Source: Streptomyces sp. NRRL S-1022 (GTDB taxonomy: Bacteria; Actinomycetota; Actinomycetes; Streptomycetales; Streptomycetaceae). Taken from it: DNA of 64,000 nucleotides. The stretch is taken from NCBI RefSeq assembly GCF_000720135.1, contig NZ_JOIU01000004.1, positions 1 to 64,000 on the forward strand. Direction: 5' to 3'. Below, piece by piece: positions 54,159 to 63,905 of the stretch. Each line of letters starts with the position of its first letter. Position 1 is the stretch's first letter. Position numbers and translations under genes: made by a program. Below the pieces are notes generated by a model that did not search any database, was not told the DNA's origin, and worked only from the letters and a program-made list of their open reading frames with translations.

Positions 54159-55627
54159 GCTCCCTCCATCGCCTCGTCGCGGGTGCCCCGGGTGGCGCCG
54201 CGGTCCCGCCGGGTGCGACGGGCGGGGCCGTCGCCGGGGATGGACAGGGCCGCCGCGCAGGCCGCGAGGGCGACGGCGCCGGCCAGGGCGAAGGCGAGCA
54301 GGTAACCGTGCAGGCTGGGCACGGGGACGCCGCCGAGAGGGCTGCTGTGGTGGACGAGGACGGCGGCGACGGCCGCGCTGGAGACGGCCTGGCCGATGGT
54401 CCGCATGAGGACGTTGACGCCGTTGGCGGAGGCGGTCTGGGCGGCCGGTACGGCGCGCAGGATGAGGGTCGGCAGCGCGGAGTAGGCGAGCGTGGTGCCG
54501 GTCGCCACCACGGACGCGCCCAGGACGATCATCCACAGGTCGCGGCTGTCGGCGATGCGCAGCGCGTATCCGCAGGCGATGACCGCGGCGCCCAGCGCGA
54601 GCGTGATCCGCGGGCCGCGCGCGGCGGAGATGCGGGCCGACAGCGGGGAGAACAGCAGCATGGTGACGCCGCCGGGCAGCAGGCAGAGTCCGGTGGCGAC
54701 GATGGACAGGCCGAGGCCGTACCCGGTGGCCTTCGGTGCCTGCACCAGCTGGGCGGTGACCAGCGAGTTGGCGTAGAAGGCGAACCCGGTCAGCAGGGCC
54801 GCCACATGGGACAGCCCCACCCGTGGCCGGGTGACCAGCCGCAGGTCGACCAGCGGCCGGGCGGCGCGCAGCTGCTGACGGCACCACAGGACGAGGACGA
54901 CGGCGGCCGCGAGGAACAGGGCGAGGACCCGGGCGCTGCCCCAGCCCCAGGTGCCGCCCTGGGAGACGCCCAGCAGCAGGCAGACCAGCCCGGCGGCGAG
55001 GCCGAGCGCGCCGGTGACGTCGAAGCGGCCGGGCTCGCGCAGCGGCGACTCCCGCACCGCCCACCAGGTCGCGGCGACACCCAGTGCACCGAGGGCACTG
55101 GTCAGCCAGAACATGGTGTGCCAGTCGGCGTACTGCACGACCAGCGCGGCGAGCGGCAGGCCGAGCGCGGCGCCGATGCCGACGGTGGAACTCATGAGAG
55201 CCACCGCCGAGCCGCGGCGCTCGGGCGGGAGTTCGTCGCGCAGGATGCTGATGGAGAGCGGGACCACGGAGGCGGCGGCGCCCTGGAGCGCGCGGGCGGC
55301 GATGAGCACGCCGATGTCGGAGGACAGCGCGCACATCACGGAGCCGACGGTCATCAGGGCGAGCGCGGCGGTGAGCACCCGGCGCTTGCCGTACATGTCG
55401 CCGGCCCGGCCGAGCACGGGCGTGAGGACGGCACCGGCGAGCAGGGTCGCGGTGACCGTCCAGGAGACGGTGGCGGCCGAGGCGCCGGTGAGCCGTGGCA
55501 GGTCGGGCAGGAGCGGGACGACGACGGTCTGCATGACCGCCATGAGGATGCCGCCCGAGGCCAGTACCGGGACGGTGAGCCGGTCGCGCAGCCGGGGCGG
55601 CGGGGGTATGGGGGCTGGCTGGTCCAT
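54155..55627 (-). CDS. MFS efflux transporter (DHA2-like)
   Basis: About 490 residues and some 14 membrane helices. The MFS motif A is LGRAGDMYGKRRVLTAALAL (about 68-88) and motif C is TVGIGAALGLPLAALVVQYA. It exports drugs or toxic metabolites by proton antiport. The ATG at 55627 follows CAGGAG; a start 14 codons earlier lies in the promoter. The TetR gene is downstream and overlapping. Confidence 0.92.
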   Translation of the reverse strand: MDQPAPIPPPPRLRDRLTVPVLASGGILMAVMQTVVVPLLPDLPRLTGASAATVSWTVTATLLAGAVLTPVLGRAGDMYGKRRVLTAALALMTVGSVMCALSSDIGVLIAARALQGAAASVVPLSISILRDELPPERRGSAVALMSSTVGIGAALGLPLAALVVQYADWHTMFWLTSALGALGVAATWWAVRESPLREPGRFDVTGALGLAAGLVCLLLGVSQGGTWGWGSARVLALFLAAAVVLVLWCRQQLRAARPLVDLRLVTRPRVGLSHVAALLTGFAFYANSLVTAQLVQAPKATGYGLGLSIVATGLCLLPGGVTMLLFSPLSARISAARGPRITLALGAAVIACGYALRIADSRDLWMIVLGASVVATGTTLAYSALPTLILRAVPAAQTASANGVNVLMRTIGQAVSSAAVAAVLVHHSSPLGGVPVPSLHGYLLAFALAGAVALAACAAALSIPGDGPARRTRRDRGATRGTRDEAMEGA

Positions 55628-55656
55628 CGGCGCTCCTGCGGGCGGCACGGTGACGA

Positions 55657-55698
55657 GGTGAATACTCATTCACCTTATCGAGTGAATGGGTATTCACC
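55657..55698. promoter_or_regulatory. Tandem TetR operators before the MFS-TetR operon
   Basis: GGTGAAT-N4-ATTCACC (55657-55674) and GTGAAT-N4-ATTCAC (55682-55697) are two palindromes with centres 24 bases apart, and together form a 17-base inverted repeat with one mismatch. They lie 29 bases upstream of the MFS start, overlapping where a promoter must be. Confidence 0.85.
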
Positions 55699-55766
55699 AA
55701 CGTTTCTTCGCCCGAACGGGGAGCGGCTTCCTCGGGTTCTGCTTCGCGGGCCGCCGGGTGAGGGTC

Positions 55767-56969
55767 CTAGCCCCGGCGGGCCGTGGAGCGGGCGTGGAGG
55801 GCGCGGGCGGCGCGGGGGCCGAGCCAGCTTTTGAGCCGGCGCAGCGGCTCCAGTTGCCCGGCGGCCTTGTCCAGGCCGTAGTAGAGCTGCGGCGGGACGT
55901 GGGGCAGCAGCGGGGAGTGGCGCTGGCCGAGCAGGGCGAACATCCGGTGCGGGGGCAGGTGGATGTAGCGGGGCAGGTTCTCGTACCACTGAGCGCTGTA
56001 GCGGGCCGCGCTCTGCACGGACAGCAGCTCGGCCTGACGCCGGCGCTCGTAGGCGGCGAGGGCCTCGGGCAGGCCGGCGTGTTCGCGCAGGGCGCCGGCC
56101 AGGCACATGGCGTCCTCCAGGGCGAGGGTGGTGCCGGCGCCGATGGAGTAGTGGGTGGTGTGGGCAGCGTCGCCGACGAGGACCAGGTTGCCGTGGTGCC
56201 AGGTCCGGTTGGTGAGGGTGCGGAAGGTCAGCCAGGAGGCGCCGGGGCGGGCGACGAGGGGGTGACCGTCGAGGACGTCGGCGAAGAGCTTCTCCAGCAC
56301 GACGAGCCCCTCGGCCTCGTCGGCCCGGTCCAGGCCGAGGCCGGTGTAGGTCTGCGGGGAGCACTCGACGACGCAGGTGCTGTGGTCGCCGCTGTAGCCG
56401 TAGCCGTAGGCCCAGATCCAGCCGTGCTCCGTCTCGGTGAAGGCGAAGGAGAAGGCGTCGAAGACCTTGGTGGTGCCGAGCCAGATGTAGTGGTTGCGGC
56501 CGGCGGTGACGCGGGTGCCGAAGTGGCCGGCCGCGCGGGTGCGCAGGGCACTGTGCACGCCGTCGGCCGCGACGACGAGGTCCGCGCCGGCGGGCGGCTC
56601 CGTCAGCTCGCTCTCGAACCGCAGGCGGACGTCCAGCGCGCGGGCCCGGTCGGCGAGCAGGCCGAGCAGCCGGTGCCGGCCGATCCCGAAGCCCTCGTCG
56701 CCCCGGTGCCGGGTGGTCAGGTCGCCGACGCGGGCGACGCCGTCGGTCCAGCGGACGGAGTGCTCCTCGATCGCGCGGGCCGATTCCGGGTCGTGCTCAC
56801 GGAGTTTTTCGAGGAGTCCGCGCCAGTAGGTGACACCCCAGCCGTAGGTGGAACCCTCCGGGTTGCGTTCATGGACGGTGACGTCATGGGACGGATCCTG
56901 CCGCTTGAGCAGGATGGCGAGGTACAGGCCCGCGGGCCCGCCTCCGACGCAGACGACCTTCACACGCAC
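55767..56969 (-). CDS. FAD-dependent monooxygenase
   Basis: 400 residues. The FAD motif VVCVGGGPAGLYLAILLKRQ opens the protein; the GD motif is NLVLVGDAAHTTHYSIGAGT (about 285-304), and DLVVAADGVHSALR (about 138) is the DG motif. This is the aromatic hydroxylase family (PHBH type) that adds oxygen to a phenol or similar ring with NAD(P)H. No partner reductase is needed. It is divergent from melC1; whether it works with tyrosinase is not shown. Confidence 0.88.
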   Translation of the reverse strand: MRVKVVCVGGGPAGLYLAILLKRQDPSHDVTVHERNPEGSTYGWGVTYWRGLLEKLREHDPESARAIEEHSVRWTDGVARVGDLTTRHRGDEGFGIGRHRLLGLLADRARALDVRLRFESELTEPPAGADLVVAADGVHSALRTRAAGHFGTRVTAGRNHYIWLGTTKVFDAFSFAFTETEHGWIWAYGYGYSGDHSTCVVECSPQTYTGLGLDRADEAEGLVVLEKLFADVLDGHPLVARPGASWLTFRTLTNRTWHHGNLVLVGDAAHTTHYSIGAGTTLALEDAMCLAGALREHAGLPEALAAYERRRQAELLSVQSAARYSAQWYENLPRYIHLPPHRMFALLGQRHSPLLPHVPPQLYYGLDKAAGQLEPLRRLKSWLGPRAARALHARSTARRG

Positions 56970-57299
56970 CCCTGACAGTCACTGAACGCAGTCGGACGAC
57001 ATCGGAGGGTAGCAGCCGGCGCTCCGTTCAATCGCGCCAGTTTGGCGTGGTGAGCCGCACCACTCGGATGGACGGCGATCGGGAAGGATCATCGAAAACG
57101 CGGGCGCCCCGGCAAGGAATTGCCCGTTCCGGAGCAGATCGGGCCACTGCCGAAGCAAGATCATCTTAGTTCAACTCTGTACGACATGTGGTTAATTGTC
57201 CGGATCGTAGCCAACCGGTTCCGGGTGATTTCTTCCGCTCCGGAGCGTCCCGATAGGCATGCATGGTCACCCACCGGACCACTCCTGAGGAGGACCCGC
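56970..57299. other. 330-base divergent gap before melC1
   Basis: Contains the promoters of the monooxygenase and melC genes. A TTCAAC-N17-TAATTG pair (57170-57198) is a possible melC promoter. The region 57160-57215 is the least GC-rich in the surroundings. No gene or RNA seen. Confidence 0.6.
57170..57198 (+). promoter_or_regulatory. Candidate melC promoter
   Basis: TTCAAC (57170-57175), 17-base spacer, TAATTG (57193-57198), about 100 bases before the melC1 start. Fits the -35/-10 spacing but the -10 box is poor. Confidence 0.3.
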
Positions 57300-57680
57300 A
57301 TGCCCGACATCACCCGGCGCCGCGCGCTCACCACGGCAGCCGCCGTCGCCGCGACGGCCTCGGTCGCCGCCACCCTCGCCGCGCCCGCCGCGTCGGCCGC
57401 CGGCCACCACATGTCCCCCACCCCCGACTCCTTCGACGAGGTCTACAAGGGCCGCCGGATACAGGGCCGTCCGGCGAGCGGCGGCGGACACCACCACGAA
57501 CACGGCGGCGGTTACGCGGTGTTCATAGACGGCGTGCAGCTGCACGTGATGCAGAACGCCGACGGCAGCTGGATCAGCGTCGTCAGCCACTACGACCCGG
57601 TGTCCACCCCGCGCGCCGCCGCCCGTGCCGCGGTGGACGAGCTGCAGGGTGCACCGCTGCTGCCCTTCCCCGCCAACTGA
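57300..57680 (+). CDS. melC1: Tyrosinase cofactor (copper chaperone) MelC1
   Basis: 126 residues. A twin-arginine signal ([20 protein letters not shown]) precedes the mature part; the histidine-rich patch [18 protein letters not shown] (about 60-78) is the copper-handling element, followed by [20 protein letters not shown]. MelC1 loads copper into MelC2 and carries it out of the cell by Tat. The ATG at 57300 has GAGGAGG 7-8 bases upstream. melC2 follows after 35 bases. Confidence 0.95.
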   Translation: MPDITRRRALTTAAAVAATASVAATLAAPAASAAGHHMSPTPDSFDEVYKGRRIQGRPASGGGHHHEHGGGYAVFIDGVQLHVMQNADGSWISVVSHYDPVSTPRAAARAAVDELQGAPLLPFPAN

Positions 57681-57715
57681 CCGCCACGCCAAGGATCTCC
57701 GGAGCACCGCGCACC

Positions 57716-58537
57716 ATGACCGTACGCAAGAACCAGGCCACCCTCACCGCCGACGAGAAGAAGCGCTTCGTCGCCGCCGTCCTCGAACTCAAGCGCAGCG
57801 GACGCTACGACGACTTCGTCCGTACGCACAACGAGTTCATCATGTCGGACACCGACACCGGCGAGCGGACCGGCCACCGCTCCCCCTCCTTCCTGCCCTG
57901 GCACCGCAGATTCCTGCTGGACTTCGAGCAGGCGCTGCAGTCCGTGGACTCCTCGGTGGCCCTGCCCTACTGGGACTGGAGCACCGACCGCACGGTGCGC
58001 GCCTCGCTGTGGGCACCGGACTTCCTCGGCGGCACCGGGCGCAGCACCGACGGCCGGGTGATGGACGGCCCGTTCGCCGCGTCCACGGGCAACTGGCCGG
58101 TCAACGTGCGGGTGGACACGCGTACCTTCCTGCGCCGGTCGCTCGGCACGAGCGTCAAGGAGCTGCCCACGCGCGCCGAGGTGGAGTCGGTGCTGTCGAT
58201 GGCGACGTACGACATGGCGCCGTACAACAGCGCCTCGGACGGCTTCCGCAACCACCTGGAGGGCTGGCGCGGGGTCAACCTGCACAACCGGGTGCACGTG
58301 TGGGTCGGCGGGCAGATGGCCACCGGGGTCTCCCCCAACGACCCGGTGTTCTGGCTGCACCACGCCTACATCGACAAGCTCTGGTCGGAGTGGCAGCGGC
58401 GGCACCCGGGCGCCGGCTACGTGCCGACGGGCGGCACGCCGGACGTCGTGGACCTGAACGACACCATGAAGCCGTGGAACACCGTGCGCCCGGCGGACCT
58501 CCTGGACCACACCAAGTTCTACACGTTCGACGTCTGA
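57716..58537 (+). CDS. melC2: Tyrosinase MelC2
   Basis: 273 residues, the normal length. Copper A is bound by His in VRTHNEF (about 38), GERTGHRS (about 54) and LPWHRRFL (about 63); copper B by HNRVHVWVGG (about 190-194) and FWLHHAYIDKLW (about 216). It oxidises tyrosine to DOPA and DOPAquinone, giving melanin outside the cell. No signal peptide of its own; it is exported with MelC1. Start follows CCGGAG. Its stop touches the convergent rnhA. Confidence 0.97.
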   Translation: MTVRKNQATLTADEKKRFVAAVLELKRSGRYDDFVRTHNEFIMSDTDTGERTGHRSPSFLPWHRRFLLDFEQALQSVDSSVALPYWDWSTDRTVRASLWAPDFLGGTGRSTDGRVMDGPFAASTGNWPVNVRVDTRTFLRRSLGTSVKELPTRAEVESVLSMATYDMAPYNSASDGFRNHLEGWRGVNLHNRVHVWVGGQMATGVSPNDPVFWLHHAYIDKLWSEWQRRHPGAGYVPTGGTPDVVDLNDTMKPWNTVRPADLLDHTKFYTFDV

Positions 58538-59248
58538 TCAGACCTCGGCGGTACGGCACTCCGGGTGGCCCCAGCCCTGCGCGTTCTTGGCGATCTTCTC
58601 GCCGGCCGCGTAGGGCCGGCCGCACTGGCAGCGGCCGGGGAACTTCGCCTTGATCGTGCGCGCGGACGCGCCACCGCCGGAGCGCGCGGACGCGGTGCCG
58701 CCGGTGCGGCGGGGCGCCTTCCCGCGCGGTGCCCCGGACGCCTTCGGGGTGTCGGGCGACGGCGGGGGCTCCGGCGAGCCGAGCGCGCTGCCGGCCGGCT
58801 CCTGGACGGAGGCCGCCTGGCTGGCCGCGCGGTCGGCGAAGTCGTTCAGCGGGTCGCCGTCGACCTGGTGGGCGGGCACGTAGCGGAACTCGACGGACCG
58901 GCCGCCGAGGAGCTCGTCGATGCGGACCACCAGGTCCTGGTTGGCGACCGGCTTGCCGGCGGCGGTCTTCCAGCCGTTGCGCTTCCAGCCGGGCAGCCAG
59001 GTGGTGACGGCCTTCATCGCGTACTGGGAGTCCATCCGGATCTCCAGCGGCACGTCCGGCTCGACGGCCGCGAGCAACTGCTCCAGGGCCGTCAGCTCGG
59101 CGACGTTGTTGGTGGCCCGGCCGAGCGGGCCCGCCGCCCAGCGCGCGGGGACCGGCTCGTCGCCGTCCGAGACCACCCACGCCCATCCGGCCGGCCCGGG
59201 GTTCCCCTTCGAAGCCCCGTCGCACGCGGCCACCACACGTTCACGCAT
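58538..59248 (-). CDS. rnhA: Ribonuclease H fused to a C-terminal zinc-ribbon
   Basis: 236 residues from the ATG at 59248 (GAGGAC just upstream; a start at 59260 adds four residues). The RNase H domain carries the acidic residues in AACDGASKGNPGPAGWAWVV, NNVAELTALEQLL, IRMDSQYAMKAVTTW and DGDPLNDFADRAAS. After a basic, Ser/Ala/Arg-rich linker comes a small Cys-rich tail CQCGRPYAAGEKIAKNAQGW followed by GHPEC, with three to four cysteines, likely a zinc ribbon. RNase H cuts RNA in RNA-DNA hybrids. Usual RNase HI is about 155 residues, so the extension is a special feature. Confidence 0.9.
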   Translation of the reverse strand: MRERVVAACDGASKGNPGPAGWAWVVSDGDEPVPARWAAGPLGRATNNVAELTALEQLLAAVEPDVPLEIRMDSQYAMKAVTTWLPGWKRNGWKTAAGKPVANQDLVVRIDELLGGRSVEFRYVPAHQVDGDPLNDFADRAASQAASVQEPAGSALGSPEPPPSPDTPKASGAPRGKAPRRTGGTASARSGGGASARTIKAKFPGRCQCGRPYAAGEKIAKNAQGWGHPECRTAEV

Positions 59249-59294
59249 GTCCTCGATCATGCCATGGCCGCGGGCAGGGCCGTTCCGGGACCGG

Positions 59295-60089
59295 TCAGAC
59301 CTCCCTCACCTTCGGCATCTCGCCCTCGGTGGTCGCGATGTCGATCACCGAGAAGTTCGCGCCCTGCGGGTCACTCAGCGCCGCGAACCGGCCGAAAGGG
59401 CTGCTCATCGGCCCGAAGCGGAGGATCCCGCCGAGCCTGACCGCCCGGTCGACGGCCGCGTCGCAGTCGTCGACGGTGAAGTAGACATTGATGTACGCCG
59501 GCACCTCCGGCGGGAAGTCGTCCGTCATCCGCATCCGGCCGAGGACGGTGTCCTCGCCGACGTCGAACATCCGGAAGTCGACCGCGTCGTCCTCAAGCTC
59601 CTTCATCCGGTACGGGAAGACGGCCGAGAGGAAGGCGTCCGCCTGCTCCGGCTCCCTGGTGAAGACCTCGGCCCAGCAGAAGGCGCCGGGTGTCGCCGTC
59701 GTCCCGAAACCCTCGTGGGTGCCCGCCTGCCACACGCCGAACACGGCCCCGCTGGGCTCCCGGGCCAGGCACATGGTGCCGAACTCGCCCACCTGCATCG
59801 GCTCCAGCAGCACCTCGCCGCCGTTTCGCCGGATCTTCTCCGCGGTGGCCGCGGCGTCCGGCGAGGCGAAGTACAAACACCACTGCGACTGCCCCTCCTG
59901 GCCGGGCATCGGCGGGACGACGGCGGCCACGGCCTTGCCGTCCGCGTAGGCCTGCGTGTAGTTGCCGTACGCCGACGACGACTCGCCGAAGGTCCAGCCG
60001 AGGACGTCACCGTAGAACCGCTTGGCTCCCTCGACGTCGCTGAACATCGCATCGGCCCAACAGGGCGTTCCCTCGGGTTGCACGGCCAT
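59295..60089 (-). CDS. VOC-family protein (two glyoxalase-like domains)
   Basis: 264 residues. Two VOC modules: FSDVEGAKRFYGDVLGWTFG (about 15-34) and CWAEVFTREPEQADAFLSAV (about 143-160), as in the Mycobacterium CFP30B antigen group. The metal ligands expected of glyoxalase are not complete, and no substrate can be named. The ATG has a weak ribosome site (AGAGGGCTTCG). It is divergent from the encapsulin gene. Confidence 0.87.
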   Translation of the reverse strand: MAVQPEGTPCWADAMFSDVEGAKRFYGDVLGWTFGESSSAYGNYTQAYADGKAVAAVVPPMPGQEGQSQWCLYFASPDAAATAEKIRRNGGEVLLEPMQVGEFGTMCLAREPSGAVFGVWQAGTHEGFGTTATPGAFCWAEVFTREPEQADAFLSAVFPYRMKELEDDAVDFRMFDVGEDTVLGRMRMTDDFPPEVPAYINVYFTVDDCDAAVDRAVRLGGILRFGPMSSPFGRFAALSDPQGANFSVIDIATTEGEMPKVREV

Positions 60090-60408
60090 GATCGAAGCCC
60101 TCTCGGTCGGCTGCTCTGCCCCGCTACCTCACGCTAGCCACCCCGCCGTCGCCCCGCGCGCCGAACATCCGGGGCCGCAAACCTCGGCAAAGCCGGGTGC
60201 GGAAGCACAAGATCGGCGCACGGGCCGGCACCACCGCCGCGGAACACCCCTCACGCAGGTTTGAGCCCCACGGTGATCAAACCCGCCCCTTTCACGCTGT
60301 ACCGGAACACCAGGCGTCCTGTTTGGCTGTTTCGAGCACAGCGGCATCGCGCGCACCACCGACCGATCCCGTCCGCACCGCCCCGTCCGCCTGTTTGCAG
60401 GAGGGAAT
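60090..60408. other. 319-base leader of the 2-MIB/encapsulin cluster
   Basis: Contains a 7-bp inverted repeat GGTTTGA-N12-TCAAACC (60258-60283) and two copies of CCTGTTTG (60318-60325 and 60390-60397). No reading frame or RNA gene is convincing. It should hold the promoter of the three-gene cluster. Confidence 0.6.
60258..60283. promoter_or_regulatory. Inverted repeat upstream of the encapsulin gene
   Basis: GGTTTGA (60258-60264) and TCAAACC (60277-60283), centre 139 bases before the GTG. A possible operator of the 2-MIB cluster; the factor is unknown. Confidence 0.45.
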
Positions 60409-61851
<1,443 letters not shown>

Positions 61852-61867
61852 CGGCCGGGAGCACGCG

Positions 61868-62920
61868 ATGAGCACACACACCCACGCGTACCGGCTGCCC
61901 GGGCCTCCGGACATCGCCCGCAGCATGCGCAGGGACCGGCGCACCGGGACGATCCCCGGGCTGCACCACCGGCCGGCCGTTCCCGCCGACCCGGCGAAGG
62001 CCGCCGAGGTCGACCGGCGGCTGGAGGCCTGGGCGCGCGGCCTCGACCTGTTCCCCGCGGCATGGAAGGGGGACTTCTCCGGCTTCCAGGTCGGCCGGGC
62101 CGTCGTCCTGCAGCATCCCGGCGCCCTCGACCTGGACCGCCTGACGGCCGCCGGCAAGCTGCTGCTCGCGGAGAACGTCGTCGACTCCTGCTACTGCGAG
62201 GAGGACGAGGGCCGGGGCGGCGCCCGCCGCGGCCTCGGCGGGCGGCTCATCGCCGCCCAGTCGGCGATCGACCCCTACCACGGCATCCCGGAGCTGGAGG
62301 AGGAGTGGCGCGAGGGCGTACGCGCCGACGGCCCCCTGCGCTCGTACCACTTCGCCCTCGCCGACTACGCGACGTTCGCCACGCCCAGCCAGACCGACCG
62401 GTTCGTGCACGACATCGCCCGGCTGCACCTGGGCTACCTGGCCGAGGCCGCCTGGGCGGAGACCCGGTACACGCCCAGGGTGTGGGAGTACCTGGTGATG
62501 CGGCAGTTCAACAACTTCCGGCCCTGTCTGTCGATCGTCGACGCGGTGGACGGCTACGAACTGCCCGAACAGGTCTACGCCCGCCCCGAGATCCAGCGGA
62601 TCACGGCGCTGGCCGGCAACGCCACCACCATCGTGAACGACCTGTACTCCTTCACCAAGGAGCTGGCCAGCGACCCGACCCACCTGAACCTGCCGCAGGT
62701 GGTCGCCGCCAACGAACGCTGCGGACTGAAGGCCGCCTATCTGAAGTCCGTCGAGATCCACAACCGGATCATGGAGGCCTTCGAGGAGGAGTCCGCCGTC
62801 CTGTCCGGCACCTCGCCCGTCGTGGAGCGCTACGCCCAGGGGCTCGCCGCCTGGGTGTCCGGCAACCACGAGTGGCACGCCACCAACTCCCACCGCTACC
62901 ACCTGCCCGACTACTGGTGA
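61868..62920 (+). CDS. 2-methylisoborneol synthase (terpene cyclase), short N-terminus
   Basis: 350 residues. It should turn 2-methylgeranyl diphosphate into 2-methylisoborneol. Metal motifs: VVDSCYCEEDE (about 103-113; canonical is DDCYCED, here the second Asp is Ser) and NDLYSFTKE (about 257-265, the NSE triad). Around them are QFNNFRPCLSIVDAVDGYEL and HEWHATNSHRYH. 2-MIB synthases usually have about 400-450 residues with a Pro-rich, disordered start used for loading into the encapsulin; here only about 35 residues precede the cyclase fold and no earlier in-frame start exists. A normal cyclase, but possibly not packaged. Confidence 0.9.
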   Translation: MSTHTHAYRLPGPPDIARSMRRDRRTGTIPGLHHRPAVPADPAKAAEVDRRLEAWARGLDLFPAAWKGDFSGFQVGRAVVLQHPGALDLDRLTAAGKLLLAENVVDSCYCEEDEGRGGARRGLGGRLIAAQSAIDPYHGIPELEEEWREGVRADGPLRSYHFALADYATFATPSQTDRFVHDIARLHLGYLAEAAWAETRYTPRVWEYLVMRQFNNFRPCLSIVDAVDGYELPEQVYARPEIQRITALAGNATTIVNDLYSFTKELASDPTHLNLPQVVAANERCGLKAAYLKSVEIHNRIMEAFEEESAVLSGTSPVVERYAQGLAAWVSGNHEWHATNSHRYHLPDYW

Positions 62921-62972
62921 ACCACCCGTCGTCGGAACGAACCACCGCCACCCGCGCACCAAGGAGCAACCG

Positions 62973-63851
62973 TTGACGACCGTGCCCGTCACCCGGACCG
63001 CATCCGTTCCGGTACCGGCCCAGTCCACCTACCAGAGCCGCGTCGCCGACTACTGGAACGCCGAGGAGAACCCGGTCAACCTCGAACTCGGCAAGATCGA
63101 CGACCTCTACCACCACCACTACGGCGTCGGAGCGGCCGACCACTCGGTGCTGGACGAGCCGGACGGCGCGCTGCGGCGGGAGCGCATCACCACCGAGCTG
63201 CACCGGCTCGAACACGCCCAGGCCGAACTGCTCGCCTCCCACCTCGGGCCGCTCTCCCCCACCGACCGGGTCTTCGACGCCGGCTGCGGCCGCGGCGGCG
63301 GCAGCGTGGTGGCGCACCTGCTTTACGGCTGCCACGCCGACGGCGTCACGATCTCCGCCAAGCAGGCCGAGTTCGCCAATGAGCAGGCCCGCAGGCGGGG
63401 CATCGACGGCAAGGTGCGCTACCACCACCGCAACATGCTCGACACCGGCTTCGAGACCGGCGCGTACGCGGCCTCCTGGAACAACGAGTCCACCATGTAC
63501 GTCGAGCTGGACCTGCTCTTCGCCGAGCACGCCCGGCTGCTGCGCCGCGGCGGACGCTACGTGGTGATCACCGGGTGCTACAACGACACGTACGGGCAGG
63601 CCTCCCGCGAGGTGTCACTGATCAACGCGCACTACATCTGTGACATCCACCCGCGCTCGGCGTACTTCCGCGCGATGGCCCGCAACCGGCTGGTGCCCGT
63701 GCACGTGGAAGACCTGACGCAGGCCACCATCCCGTACTGGGAACTGCGCAAGGAGGCCGACCACCTGGTCACGGGCATCGAGGACACGTTCCTGTCCGCC
63801 TACCGCAACGGCAGCTTCCAGTACCTGCTCATCGTGGCCGACCGGGTCTGA
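62973..63851 (+). CDS. Geranyl diphosphate 2-C-methyltransferase
   Basis: 292 residues. SAM is bound by RVFDAGCGRGGGSVVAHLLY (about 98-117). The start SRVADYWNAEENPVNLELGK and YHHHYGVG are typical of the GPP C-methyltransferases, and NNESTMYVELDLLFAEHARL lies in the middle. It adds a methyl to C2 of geranyl diphosphate, the first step to 2-MIB. Translation starts at TTG (62973) with AAGGAG 5 bases before it. It follows the cyclase after 52 bases. Confidence 0.95.
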   Translation: MTTVPVTRTASVPVPAQSTYQSRVADYWNAEENPVNLELGKIDDLYHHHYGVGAADHSVLDEPDGALRRERITTELHRLEHAQAELLASHLGPLSPTDRVFDAGCGRGGGSVVAHLLYGCHADGVTISAKQAEFANEQARRRGIDGKVRYHHRNMLDTGFETGAYAASWNNESTMYVELDLLFAEHARLLRRGGRYVVITGCYNDTYGQASREVSLINAHYICDIHPRSAYFRAMARNRLVPVHVEDLTQATIPYWELRKEADHLVTGIEDTFLSAYRNGSFQYLLIVADRV

Positions 63852-63905
63852 GCCCGGCGAAATCCCGTCGACAGCGGGGGCGTCCGGGCGCTGGGATGGA
63901 CCTCG

